Source: Paenibacillus sp. FSL R7-0345 (GTDB taxonomy: Bacteria; Bacillota; Bacilli; Paenibacillales; Paenibacillaceae). Taken from it: a stretch of 64,000 nt of DNA. Location: contig NZ_CP152002.1 of NCBI RefSeq assembly GCF_038595055.1, forward strand, positions 1,718,501 through 1,782,500. The letters run 5' to 3'. The notes beneath the pieces are model-generated. The model saw only the letters and a program-made list of their open reading frames with translations, was not told the origin of the DNA and did no database searches. A program made the translations under genes and the position numbers. Shown piece by piece: positions 28,135 to 37,310 of the stretch; within the stretch, counting starts at the first letter, position 1; every line of letters starts with the position of its first letter.

Positions 28135-28967
28135 GTACTTCATCTATGGGCAAAAAAGCCCTGACCCACCTCGCCATTGCGGCGCTGGTTATTATCAATC
28201 TGATCCCGCTGCTGATCGTCTTATCCGGGTCACTGCGTTCGCCCAAAAATATGACCAACCCGCTGAGCCTGTTCAGTGAATTCACCTTAGCCAGCTACAA
28301 GATCGCCTTCACGCGGATGAACTTTCCTATAGCGTTATGGAACAGCGTGGTGCTGACGGCAGTATCCGTCATCTTTGTGGTGCTGCTGGCGGCGATGGCC
28401 TCGTATCCACTGGCGCGGATTAACAGTAAACTCAGCAAGTTTCTGTATCTGTTTTTCCTCTCGGGGCTGGTTGTGCCGGGACAGATGGTGCTTATTCCGA
28501 TCATCCAGATGATCAAGTCGCTGGGCATCCCGATGACCCAATACACGCCGATCCTGATGTTCATAACGTGCAGCCTTCCGTTCTCCACCTTCCTGTACAC
28601 GGGCTTTGTCCGCAGCAGTGTGCCGGTTGAGTTGGAGGAGGCTGCCCACATCGACGGGGCCGGAACACTCCGCAGATACTGGCAGATTGTTTTCCCGCTG
28701 CTGCTTCCGGTAACAGTATCGGTTGTCATCACACAAGGCGTGTGGATCTGGAATGACTACTTCTTCAACATGGTCTTTATCACAAAAGCCTCCGCCTCAC
28801 CGCTGCCTGTTGCCATGCTCGGCTTCCTTGGGGACCAGCAGAATCCGGCACAGTGGAACGTATTGTTTGCTGCTTGTATCCTGTGCGTACTGCCGCTGCT
28901 GATCGCGTTCTTGGCGCTGCAGAAGTATTTCGTCGGCGGTTTGACGGTGGGTTCGGTGAAGGGCTAA
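28131..28967 (+). CDS. CUT1 sugar ABC importer permease, MalG/LacG type
   Basis: A 278-residue permease and the second half of the channel. The GTG start overlaps the stop of the preceding gene (GTGA). The EAA loop is EAAHIDGAG followed by QIVFPLL, and the C-terminus ends with the MalG-type QKYFVGGLTVGSVKG. It has six hydrophobic helices. No ATP-binding subunit follows; in Bacillota such CUT1 systems are usually driven by one shared MsmX-type ATPase, which is not in this window. Confidence 0.93.
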   Translation: MSTSSMGKKALTHLAIAALVIINLIPLLIVLSGSLRSPKNMTNPLSLFSEFTLASYKIAFTRMNFPIALWNSVVLTAVSVIFVVLLAAMASYPLARINSKLSKFLYLFFLSGLVVPGQMVLIPIIQMIKSLGIPMTQYTPILMFITCSLPFSTFLYTGFVRSSVPVELEEAAHIDGAGTLRRYWQIVFPLLLPVTVSVVITQGVWIWNDYFFNMVFITKASASPLPVAMLGFLGDQQNPAQWNVLFAACILCVLPLLIAFLALQKYFVGGLTVGSVKG

Positions 28968-29160
28968 GGGGAGAGAGTGCGCTGACTGTTGTCTCAAAGC
29001 AGTGCTCCAAGACGGCCGGTGATAAAAAGGCAGCTAATCCTGTGCGCTGCCTGACCAGCAGGGCTGATGTTAGCTGCAAGGGGAGTTGCTGATCCTGCTC
29101 GGCAGTTAATTCCAGCAAGGCTAATATAAGCACGAGGGGAGCTGTTATCCTGCCGGAACG

Positions 29161-29345
29161 CTAACGGACCGTAGCGCCGTTATTTGCCCAAAAGCGTGGG
29201 TTTCAGCAGGCTAACGGACACCAGCGCTCTTATTGCCCTCCCAAGCGGCCTATTTCGGCTTAATCTGGAGATTTAACGCCTCTGGTGTCCGTTAGCAGGT
29301 AGATAAGCCGATTTTTTAAGAAACAAGCGCAGCTGAGTCCGTTAG
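29161..29345. repeat. 185-bp two-fold symmetric repeat element, copy 1
   Basis: Four copies of a 9-bp motif are placed symmetrically: CTAACGGAC at 29161 and 29211, and the inverse GTCCGTTAG at 29287 and 29337. Behind most motifs, after about seven bases, comes a GC-CTTATT-like word. The inner pair extends to a 14-bp inverted repeat (CTAACGGACACCAG). The same offsets (0, 50, 126, 176) occur in the copy at 47826. There is no transposase and no clear target duplication, so it could be a MITE-like or REP-like element. Confidence 0.85.
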
Positions 29346-29513
29346 AATCTCTGGCCTTCCCGTGTGGGGAGGCCATTTTTTTGGTTGTAGCAGAGTTGCT
29401 GCTAAACGGCGGGGGCGCTGGTGCTGCTATTCCGTCAGCCAGCTTTCCTTTTGCCATCCAGTAACCAAAATTTGCGGAGTAAAGCAGAAAAATGTGTAGC
29501 TTATCCGCCTTTT

Positions 29514-29527
29514 AGTAAGCGGTTACA
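29514..29527. promoter_or_regulatory. Possible cre (CcpA) site upstream of GH3 gene
   Basis: AGTAAGCGGTTACA reads on the reverse strand as TGTAACCGCTTACT, close to the catabolite-responsive element consensus. It lies 42 bases before the GH3 start, where CcpA binding would repress in glucose. Confidence 0.5.
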
Positions 29528-29568
29528 ATGATGGAGAATTCTTAAATGAACCGAAAAGGAGCTGTGAC

Positions 29569-32500
29569 ATGAGTCGAGTATGGAAAAAAGCATTCTTCAA
29601 AAAAGCGGCGGTCTTGAGCCTGGCTGCGGCACTGCTGATACCGGCAGGTACAGTATCGCTGCCGCTTCAGGCAGCGGCGGAGGACGTAGCAGCAGTTACC
29701 TTCCAGCGTGATGTAACGAACAAGCCGGTTTTTGACGGCGTGCCGGGTCATCTGAAGGCCTTTGTGGAGCTGGTGCTTGCAGATATGAGCAATGACGATC
29801 TGATCTACTACACCGACCAGAAAAGCGCCGGCAATGCCCGCACCATAGCCGGAGGGTACGAGCTGCCCGGTACGGCGGCCGGAGGTGTTGACCGTGTAAT
29901 GGGCGTCAGCACCGATATGCCGTCCATGCTGGCCCTGGGCCAGAGCTGGAACAAGGAGCTGGTTAATGAGGTCGGCACAGTCATCGGCAATGAGCGGCGC
30001 GGCGAGGTAGCCAGCACCAATCCCAATACGCTGATGTTCTCGGCCGTATCCGATCTGCGGACCAATCCGCTCAGCGGCCGGTTTGAGGAAGGGTATGCCG
30101 AAGATCCGGTGCTTGCCGGCTCGATGGTCAGTGCCATGTCGGAAGGAATTACCGGCTACGGGGAGGCCGGCAATGAGGACGGCTTCTGGCTGAAGGTGCA
30201 GCTCGGCACCAAGCACTTCACGAACTACATCGCCCAGTGGTTCAGACAGAGCGGCCAGTTCTCGGCAAGTGCGCGTGCGCTGAACGAATACCAGAATAAA
30301 AGCTTCCTCGCACCGCTGGAAGCCGGTCTCGTCCAAAGCATCATGACAACCTACGGGCGGACGAACGGGGTGCCAAACCATATCTCGCCTAACATTATCC
30401 GGGCAAGCAATGCCAATCCGTACAGTATGATGCCGGTCGGCGATTTTATTTTTGCCGATCAGAATATGACTAACGGCTTCAACAACGGATACCAGAATTA
30501 TACCGATGCGGACGGTAAGGCTGCGCTGCTGCTGCTTAGCGGCAACCATGCCAATGCCAATGGATCGACGCAGGCTAACCTCAAAAATGCCATCGCGAAC
30601 GGCACGTTCGGCGTCACCCGTACGGACCTGGAGAACGGCGTGCGCGGCCAGATTGAAATGTGGGTCCGCACCGGTTACTTCAATGCCAAGAATGCTGACG
30701 GTACGCCGGTGCTGTACCCGTTCACGCAGCTGGCCAAGGATAAGAGCCCGCAGGATTCAACGCTTACGGACAGCCAGGCGGTTGCGCTTGAAGCAGCGCG
30801 CGAAAGTGTAGTCCTGCTGAAGAATGACAATGGCCTGCTGCCGCTTGCGGGGTCGAGCGATGTGGCCGTGACCGGGCTGTTCGCCGATACCCGGTTCAAG
30901 GCAACCTACTCCGTCTCGAAGACACCGGCGCTGCCGGATGCCGGCCTCTCCCCGCTGGGAGCGATCCGTGAGGCTGCCGGTGCGGAGCATGTAACCTACG
31001 GGACGGGTGCTCCAATTGTTGCCTTCGAGTCTGTGGCGAACGGCAAGACCGTCACGGCAGCCACGTATGCGGCCGGTGCACAGCTGACTGCTTCCTTTAC
31101 CGCTCCGGCTTCAGTAACGGCGGCTACCTATACAGCAGCTTCACCGGTTACAGAGGATGCTGTTACAGTAACAGAAAACGTGTATACGTATCAGGCCGGA
31201 GGAAAGTTTTATACGGATGCACAGGCCTTTGAAGCCTATGCCTGGGGGCAGGGCGGATACAGCTTCCTGTCGCTGGCGAACGGCAAGTGGATGAAGGATG
31301 TCACGAGCGGCAGCAGCCGGACGGTACAGAATAACGATGCCACCAAGCTGAATCTGGTGGAGAATCCGTTCTCGAATGTTGCGGATGCCAGCACGCTTCC
31401 CGGCCGGTTCCGCCATGAGGTAAATGCAGACGGCACGGTATCCCTGATTGCCGGAACCTACACGGAAAGCTTCGCCGGCGGGTTCGAAACGGTGTATTAT
31501 ACCGGCGGGCGATTTGTTACACTCGGCGCAACAGAAGGGCTGGAGCTGTCGGCAGCTCCGCTGGCGAACAAAGCTGGAGCTGCGGCGCGTACAGACAGCC
31601 AGAAGTACCGTGAGGTCGTGCTCAAGAAAGCGGGAGCGGATGCACAGGTCTGGGCGGCTGACAACGATTATGCCGTAGTTGTGGTCGGTACCCCGGCCCG
31701 TCACAGCGCCGGAGAAGGCGCCGACCGGTCGGATCTGAACCTGGGAGAGGATCAATACAAGATCGTATCCGAGGTGGCGAAATCTTTCCCCAAGAAGACC
31801 ATCGTCATCGTCAAGGCCAATGCTCCGGTCAACATGAAGGAGATCCAGAACAATGAGAATGTGGCCGCGATTCTGTATCAGCCGTATGCCGGCCAGTATG
31901 ACAGCAAGGCGCTGGCTGAAGTATTGTACGGCGATTATGCGCCGACAGGGCGCCTGACCTCCACCTGGTATGCGGGTACGGAGTCCTTCCCGGCGCTGAG
32001 CAGATATTCCCTGCCGGAAGGCGTTGCCGCTCCAACAACTCTTGCAGAAATTGATCCGCGTTTTACAGCGGACATGACGAATGGTGATCCGCTCGACAGT
32101 AAAATGACTTATATGTACACCGATGCAGAGGTAACCTATCCGTTTGGTTACGGGCTAGGCTACAGCAGCTTCAGCTATTCGAATCTTAAAGTTCCGGCAG
32201 GTGTAAGCGGGGATCAGCCGTTTACCGTAAGCGTTGACGTTACGAATACTGGAACTGTTGACACCTCGGAGGTTGTACAGCTGTACATCAAGCACAATGC
32301 GTCCTCCTACGGCGGACATACACCGAAGAAACAGCTGGTCTCCTATGCAAAAGCGGACATTGCCGCCGGCGCGACCCGGACGGTGCGGCTGACAGTCAAG
32401 CCGTCAGATTTTGCCGTCTGGGATGTTAACCGCAATGAGTATGTAACAGAGGCCGGCAGCTATACGCTGATGGCCGGTACATCTTCGGATGCTGTGCTGC

Positions 32501-33690
32501 TGGATACAGTATTCGCCTACAGCGGAGAGGGCATCGCAGTGCTTGCAGCAACTGAAGCTCCGGTGAACGTATTTGATCACAGCTTCGCATCCAGGGATGT
32601 TGTATACCGCGAGGTTTCGAAGCTGCGCACAGCCGACGGGCTGAAGGCGAAGCTGTCCGAAAACGGCTATTATGCGGTAATGTCCAAGAACAGTAATGCC
32701 TGGACAGCCCTGAATAAAGTCGATCTGACCGGCGTGAACGGAATCACGCTGCGGGGAGCCTCTGTCAATGCAAGCTCGGTCATCGAGGTAAGGGCAGATT
32801 CTCCGAATGGAACACGGCTGGCGGTATTGACCTTTGACCAGACCAAGGCGGCCACCCGCGATGTTCCCGGCAGCACCTTCAAAGTAATCGAGCTGGATTA
32901 CACAGAGGTTACGGAGAGCTTCCTGACCAGTACCTCCGGCATACATGACCTGTACCTTGTGTTCAAAAACCCGGACATCCGGGTGGACAGTATCCAGCTG
33001 CATGGAACAGCACCCGAGCCTGAGCCTGCCTATCCTGGCGGCACAGGCAGTGTACAGACCCCTGTAACCCAGAACCCTGCTGCCGGCAGCACCGGTACGG
33101 AAGAGACCGGCAGTACGCCTCCGTCTCCGGTTCCTGCTCAATCCCTGTTCAAGGATGTAGGTGATAACTTCTCCTGGGCAGCGGAAGCCATTAACAAGCT
33201 GGCGGCTGCAGGCATTATTAAGGGAACGGCTGCAGACACCTTTGAACCGGGCAAGCCGATCACCCGTGCGGATGTTGTCCTGCTGCTTGTGCGTGCCTTC
33301 AGCCTGCAGGGCGGGACGGCGGCGGCTTCCTTTACGGATGTGAAGCCTGACGCTTATTATGCTGAAGCGCTGGCAACTGCCAAGAGCCTGGGAATTACCG
33401 AAGGGGACGGCGGCCGGTTTAACCCGCAGGGCCAGATCAGCAGGCAGGATTTGTTCGTGCTGATCATGCGGACGCTGAAGTCAACAGGCAAGCTGGACGT
33501 GACCGGAACAGCTGCCGACCTGGCAGGCTACCGCGATGCTGCACAGGTGTCCGGCTATGCTGCGGAAGCTGTAGCTACGCTGGTGAAGGCCGGTCTTGTT
33601 AAGGGAGACGGCACAGGCCTGAATCCGAGGGGAACGGCAACCCGGGCAGAGGCGGCGACTATTTTGTATAGAATAATGAACAGCTTATAA
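29569..33690 (+). CDS. Secreted, SLH-anchored GH3 family glycosidase
   Basis: A 1373-residue surface protein. A signal peptide (about 1-37, ending near LQAAAE) is followed by a GH3 barrel. TKHFTNYIAQ (residues 214-223) matches the KHF motif and GDFIFADQNM (291-300) sits where the nucleophile segment is expected, making D297 the likely nucleophile in an atypical context. The second GH3 domain has HSAGEGADRSDLNLGEDQ, interrupted earlier by a beta-rich insert. A fibronectin-III-like domain, a carbohydrate-binding-like domain, a Pro/Thr linker and three SLH domains complete it. Expected role is beta-glucosidase or beta-xylosidase at the cell wall; the exact linkage is unknown. The RBS AAAAGGAGCTG is good. 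Confidence 0.88.
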   Translation: MSRVWKKAFFKKAAVLSLAAALLIPAGTVSLPLQAAAEDVAAVTFQRDVTNKPVFDGVPGHLKAFVELVLADMSNDDLIYYTDQKSAGNARTIAGGYELPGTAAGGVDRVMGVSTDMPSMLALGQSWNKELVNEVGTVIGNERRGEVASTNPNTLMFSAVSDLRTNPLSGRFEEGYAEDPVLAGSMVSAMSEGITGYGEAGNEDGFWLKVQLGTKHFTNYIAQWFRQSGQFSASARALNEYQNKSFLAPLEAGLVQSIMTTYGRTNGVPNHISPNIIRASNANPYSMMPVGDFIFADQNMTNGFNNGYQNYTDADGKAALLLLSGNHANANGSTQANLKNAIANGTFGVTRTDLENGVRGQIEMWVRTGYFNAKNADGTPVLYPFTQLAKDKSPQDSTLTDSQAVALEAARESVVLLKNDNGLLPLAGSSDVAVTGLFADTRFKATYSVSKTPALPDAGLSPLGAIREAAGAEHVTYGTGAPIVAFESVANGKTVTAATYAAGAQLTASFTAPASVTAATYTAASPVTEDAVTVTENVYTYQAGGKFYTDAQAFEAYAWGQGGYSFLSLANGKWMKDVTSGSSRTVQNNDATKLNLVENPFSNVADASTLPGRFRHEVNADGTVSLIAGTYTESFAGGFETVYYTGGRFVTLGATEGLELSAAPLANKAGAAARTDSQKYREVVLKKAGADAQVWAADNDYAVVVVGTPARHSAGEGADRSDLNLGEDQYKIVSEVAKSFPKKTIVIVKANAPVNMKEIQNNENVAAILYQPYAGQYDSKALAEVLYGDYAPTGRLTSTWYAGTESFPALSRYSLPEGVAAPTTLAEIDPRFTADMTNGDPLDSKMTYMYTDAEVTYPFGYGLGYSSFSYSNLKVPAGVSGDQPFTVSVDVTNTGTVDTSEVVQLYIKHNASSYGGHTPKKQLVSYAKADIAAGATRTVRLTVKPSDFAVWDVNRNEYVTEAGSYTLMAGTSSDAVLLDTVFAYSGEGIAVLAATEAPVNVFDHSFASRDVVYREVSKLRTADGLKAKLSENGYYAVMSKNSNAWTALNKVDLTGVNGITLRGASVNASSVIEVRADSPNGTRLAVLTFDQTKAATRDVPGSTFKVIELDYTEVTESFLTSTSGIHDLYLVFKNPDIRVDSIQLHGTAPEPEPAYPGGTGSVQTPVTQNPAAGSTGTEETGSTPPSPVPAQSLFKDVGDNFSWAAEAINKLAAAGIIKGTAADTFEPGKPITRADVVLLLVRAFSLQGGTAAASFTDVKPDAYYAEALATAKSLGITEGDGGRFNPQGQISRQDLFVLIMRTLKSTGKLDVTGTAADLAGYRDAAQVSGYAAEAVATLVKAGLVKGDGTGLNPRGTATRAEAATILYRIMNSL

Positions 33691-33702
33691 ACCGTTGTCG
33701 GG

Positions 33703-33744
33703 AGTGCCGGCAAGCCATAAAACGGCTTGTGCGGCACTCTTTTT
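33703..33744 (+). terminator. Terminator of the GH3 gene
   Basis: The arms AGTGCCGGCAAGCC (33703-33716) and GGCTTGTGCGGCACT (33724-33738) form a long stem with one bulge, followed by CTTTTTCT. Confidence 0.85.
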
Positions 33745-34028
33745 CTGATAAAGAAGAAAGGTGAGGGCTGGTGCAGAAACGCAGGCGCCGGATCAGGTTT
33801 ATTGGAGCAATCCACCGAATGACCCAAGAAATCGCGTAGTCCTAAATTCATACCCGGTGACTTGCCTGCTCATTAGCTCATACTAAGGATTCATTTTCCG
33901 CAAACAACCACAATAAATGCTTTGATCCTGCCCTAACAAGGCTTAGAATACTATCTATCAGATGGATGATCATCGCGATCCGGCACGTCTGTGCAATTAA
34001 GGTAAAGAAGGCGGGGGCGAGTCCATAC
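33745..34028. other. Intergenic region before the HD-GYP gene
   Basis: No repeat, RNA or gene is apparent. An in-frame upstream extension of the HD-GYP gene to an ATG at 33966 exists but lacks a ribosome site. Confidence 0.45.
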
Positions 34029-35111
34029 ATGTCGCTTGAGGCATATGATATTTTTATCGGAAAAAAGCTAACCAGCAATATTTACAGCACTGCAGGCATC
34101 CTTTTAATCGCGAAGGATACGGTGCTGCTTCAGAACCATATCGATAAGCTGGCCAATTTCAGAATCAAGCTCAGGGTTGTGGAGGAGGCGGTCGAAGATA
34201 CCGGCGGTGAGCAGCAGCAGCCTGAAGCCGGGGATCCCCCGGAACCTGAAAGGCTCCGCCCTTCAAGCATTGAATCACGCAGACAGGCCAAGCACACGGA
34301 AAAGCATCTGCAGGAAATCGACCGGCTTGTGCGGGCTAACGGCATCGTGCCGATTGATGATGTTGAGGAGAAGATTCTTCCTTTCATTAAAGATACTGCG
34401 AAGCGGTTTAATCTGTTTCAGGTGTTCTCGGAGCTTAAGGAGCAGGAGGATTACCGCTATAAGCAGAGCATAGGTGTTGCGGTCATCGCTACTTCACTTG
34501 GCCGGCGGCTTGGACTGGATGATGAAGAAATGGAGCTGCTGGCAACCGCCGCCTGTGTCTATGACATTGGTTTGGTCAGGCTGCCATCCTCACTGACCGC
34601 TAAACCGGGCAGACTGGAGCAGCATGAGTTCGAGATCATGAAGCAGCATACGGTGCTCGGACATGAGCTGCTGTCCAATTCGGCTGTTGATCCCCGTATT
34701 GCCCTGGTTGCCCTGCAGCATCACGAGAGGGAAGACGGCAGCGGCTACCCCCACGGGATCAAAGGTGACCAGATCGACCGGCTGAGTAAAATCGTCACCC
34801 TGGCTGACATTTACATGGCCATGATTTCCGACCGGCCGCACAGGCCTGCGGTTTCTTTTTTTGAAGTCATCAATATTATTCATGAAGGTATCATACATAA
34901 CCGTTTTGACTCTTTTATCGGCATGACCTTTCTCGATTCGCTGCTGGCCAGCCAGGTCGGCTGCGCCGTTCATTTATCGGACGGAAGAACAGGCACCATT
35001 GTGCTGACTAATGCGAATTACCCTACCCGGCCGCTCGTTGCCCTGGCGTATAATGAGTTCCTTGATTTAAGTAAAACGAGCCTGGTGCATATCAGGGATG
35101 TTATCGGATAA
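34029..35111 (+). CDS. Degenerate HD-GYP domain protein
   Basis: I start this 360-residue protein at the ATG at 34029, with a G-rich ribosome site (AAGGCGGGGG) upstream, because homologous proteins begin near this point (LTSNIYSTAGILL). HD-GYP proteins are normally c-di-GMP phosphodiesterases. The GYP half is intact (HHEREDGSGYPHG), as are MKQH and the late ADIY motif. Two metal ligands are not: the first histidine is glutamine (YKQSIGVA, Q146), and the HD pair is YD (Y178-D179 in ACVYDIGLV). The protein may bind c-di-GMP without cleaving it. It has no receiver or membrane domain and ends at the hairpin at 35140. Confidence 0.82.
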   Translation: MSLEAYDIFIGKKLTSNIYSTAGILLIAKDTVLLQNHIDKLANFRIKLRVVEEAVEDTGGEQQQPEAGDPPEPERLRPSSIESRRQAKHTEKHLQEIDRLVRANGIVPIDDVEEKILPFIKDTAKRFNLFQVFSELKEQEDYRYKQSIGVAVIATSLGRRLGLDDEEMELLATAACVYDIGLVRLPSSLTAKPGRLEQHEFEIMKQHTVLGHELLSNSAVDPRIALVALQHHEREDGSGYPHGIKGDQIDRLSKIVTLADIYMAMISDRPHRPAVSFFEVINIIHEGIIHNRFDSFIGMTFLDSLLASQVGCAVHLSDGRTGTIVLTNANYPTRPLVALAYNEFLDLSKTSLVHIRDVIG

Positions 35112-35139
35112 GACGGGGAGCTACAATTCTATATGGTAC

Positions 35140-35175
35140 AAGAGAGCAGCTACTCTGAGGAGAAGCTGCTCTCTT
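35140..35175. terminator. Bidirectional terminator
   Basis: A 12-bp perfect stem (AAGAGAGCAGCT at 35140-35151 with its complement at 35164-35175) lies between the converging HD-GYP and AraC genes. The flanking T-run on the plus side is short. Confidence 0.7.
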
Positions 35176-35201
35176 TCCGTTTACCCGGTACTCCGGCGGC
35201 A

Positions 35202-36071
35202 CTAGGAGCCGGAGCTGTGCAGCTTCCGGTAATCACGCGGCGGCATCCCGGATATGCTCTTGAACACCTTGCCGAAATGGGTAAGGCTGTCGAATCCGCA
35301 GTGCTCTGCAATCAGGGTAACGCTCCAGCCGTTCTCCCGCAGCAGCCGTTCAGCTTCCCGCACCCGGATCAGATTGACGTATTCCGTAAAGCCAAACCCG
35401 GTGACTTTTTTGAAGCTGCGGCTCAGATGACTTTTGCTGATATAAAAGGCTGCGGCTATATCGTCGAGCTGAAGCGGCTCCCCGTAATGCCTATTGATAT
35501 GCCGGACGATCTCGGTCACCTTGCGCTGGGAGGGCGAGGCCGGATCATCCGGCTGGATTCCCCGCTTCTGGACGGTACGGGCAATATAAATCAGCAGCTC
35601 GGCCGTCACACTCTGCAGCTGGAGCGCATGACCCGGAGCCTGCTCCTTCATTTCATCCAGCATGGACATCAGCATCTGCTCAACCTGCAGCTGCTCCTGA
35701 AGATTCAGCCGGATTACCGGGCTGTGCCGGGTAAACGGGGCGAGCAGCAGCTCCCGCTCATCGGGCTGCAGCGCAGCAAAAAAGCCGGGTGAATAATAGA
35801 CGACAATCCGTTCATGATTCGGCTTGCCGGATTCAGAGGTTTTGTGCAGGGCATTGGAATCGACCATTACAAGGTCGCCGGGTCTGATCTGGTAGGCGGT
35901 GTCTTTGACGAAATAATTCCGTTCACCCTGGAACAGGTAGAAGACCTCATATTGAAAGTGGTAGTGGTTGCTGTTCATTGAATAAGGGCCGGTGCGCCGG
36001 TCGAATTCAAGCTTGAAGAGATCCAGGTCGCTGCCGAAGCGCAGGATATCAGGATAGGACGGGGCAGACAT
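35202..36071 (-). CDS. AraC-family transcriptional regulator
   Basis: A 289-residue regulator. The N-terminal cupin (HYHFQYEVFYLFQGERNYFV, then IRPGDLVMVDSNALHK) should bind a sugar acid or sugar. The C-terminal 100 residues carry LQLDDIAAAFYISKSHLSRSF and LIAEHCGFDSLTHFGKVF, ending in SGMPPRDYR. AAGGAG lies 8-13 bases before the ATG. It is divergent from GH105 and the rhamnogalacturonan genes across 149 bp and is therefore their likely local regulator, as YesN and YesS are in B. subtilis. Ligand assignment is inference. Confidence 0.9.
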   Translation of the reverse strand: MSAPSYPDILRFGSDLDLFKLEFDRRTGPYSMNSNHYHFQYEVFYLFQGERNYFVKDTAYQIRPGDLVMVDSNALHKTSESGKPNHERIVVYYSPGFFAALQPDERELLLAPFTRHSPVIRLNLQEQLQVEQMLMSMLDEMKEQAPGHALQLQSVTAELLIYIARTVQKRGIQPDDPASPSQRKVTEIVRHINRHYGEPLQLDDIAAAFYISKSHLSRSFKKVTGFGFTEYVNLIRVREAERLLRENGWSVTLIAEHCGFDSLTHFGKVFKSISGMPPRDYRKLHSSGS

Positions 36072-36220
36072 GCAGGACTCCTTTCGTGATGGCGGATGAT
36101 TTTTATATTATAGCAAAATAAATGGAATAAGGCGGATTATTGCGCTTTATTGCGGAGTAATCCCGCTTTTATTGTGTTAGTCTGGTTACGAATCTCAAGC
36201 AATCTATACGGGAGGACGAT

Positions 36221-37279
36221 ATGGGGACTGATGTGATCAGGCAGAAGGAGAAGCTTGCCCAGGGACTGGATAAGCTTTGGAATAAGCTGCACGGCCGGGA
36301 GGAGCATGACAATCTGGATGTGTGGGAATGGGTGCAGGGGGTCGCGCTGTACGGGGTTATCAAAGCCTATGAGGAGACGGGTCAGGAACGGTATATTGCT
36401 TTTTTGCAAAAATGGTGTGAGGACAATGCAGAGAAGCTGCGGCACGGCTCGGTGAACTGGGTTGCGCCTGCGAGTGCACTGCTTAGTGTATACAAGGAAA
36501 CGGGAAATACGCGTTATCTGCAAAGCTGCCGGGAGGTAGCAGACTGGTGTGTGAACGGGGCACTGCGGACATCGAACGGCGGCTTCGCCCATGTATGGGG
36601 CCCGGGTGCAGGCGGACTTGCGGACTATAAGAACCAGCTGTGGATTGACACTTTGTTTATGGCGGGGCTGTTCATGCTGCGGTTTGGCGTTGCGGAGGGG
36701 GACGATGCCAGTATCCGCGGGGCGCTGGAGCAGTTCGATATACATGCGGGCTGCCAGTTTGATCCGGAAAGCGGGCTGTTCTCCCACGGCTACCATTGCC
36801 TGCAGGACATTCAGCTTGGCGAGCATTGGGGACGCGGCAACGGCTGGGCTGCTGTAAGTGTAGTGGAGCTGCTGGAGCTGCTGCAGGGGCAGCCGTATGA
36901 CACTGCACGGTTCGGGGAACTGTTCAGGCGGCATATGGAGCAAGCGTACGAACTCCGCATGGAAGACGGCATGCTGCGGACGCTGCTGGATGTGGAAGAG
37001 GCTTATCTGGAGACAAGCGCCTCCGCATTATTCGCCTATGCTGCACTCAAGGGCTACCGGCTCGGCCTGCTGGATGAACGCTTCAGAGACTGGGGCAAGC
37101 AGATGACAGAGAATATTCTTGCCGGTCATCTGGCGGAGGACGGGACGGTGCTGCATGCTTCCGGCGGCACAGACTGTCAGGATAAGGCGGGCTATTTGCA
37201 GGTGCCTTACGCACCCAGACCGTATAATACCGGAATCGCGCTGATGCTCTTTAGTGAAGCGCTGGTTCATCACTGTTAA
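36221..37279 (+). CDS. GH105 unsaturated rhamnogalacturonyl hydrolase (YteR/YesR-like)
   Basis: A 352-residue (alpha/alpha)6-barrel enzyme that hydrates and removes the unsaturated galacturonate left at the non-reducing end by rhamnogalacturonan lyases. The catalytic aspartate is D143 in NQLWIDTLFMAG and the active-site histidine is H189 in FSHGYH; both fall at the residue numbers known for B. subtilis YteR. GRGNGWA (204-210) forms another active-site loop. No signal peptide is present, so it works on imported oligosaccharides. GGGAGGA lies shortly before the ATG. The YetA-like gene follows after 31 bp, giving one operon. Confidence 0.92.
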   Translation: MGTDVIRQKEKLAQGLDKLWNKLHGREEHDNLDVWEWVQGVALYGVIKAYEETGQERYIAFLQKWCEDNAEKLRHGSVNWVAPASALLSVYKETGNTRYLQSCREVADWCVNGALRTSNGGFAHVWGPGAGGLADYKNQLWIDTLFMAGLFMLRFGVAEGDDASIRGALEQFDIHAGCQFDPESGLFSHGYHCLQDIQLGEHWGRGNGWAAVSVVELLELLQGQPYDTARFGELFRRHMEQAYELRMEDGMLRTLLDVEEAYLETSASALFAYAALKGYRLGLLDERFRDWGKQMTENILAGHLAEDGTVLHASGGTDCQDKAGYLQVPYAPRPYNTGIALMLFSEALVHHC

Positions 37280-37310
37280 GGAACAACATTATCTGGAGGT
37301 GCAAAAGAGC

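Larger units (their letters stand above)
28968..29568. other. Intergenic region between ABC importer and GH3 gene
   Basis: Non-coding, 601 bp. It carries one complete 185-bp symmetric repeat element (29161-29345), a T-rich hairpin-like stretch around 29350-29385 (TGGCCTTCC and GGAGGCCA arms) that may terminate the importer operon, and a cre-like site at 29514. No small gene is supported. Confidence 0.55.

Noticed and set aside
29260..29457. A 65-codon minus-strand frame in the intergenic repeat
   Set aside because: It runs through the symmetric element and has no ribosome site.
35133..35792. A 219-codon plus-strand frame opposite the AraC gene
   Set aside because: The start falls in the terminator hairpin, and the reverse-strand AraC regulator explains the region.
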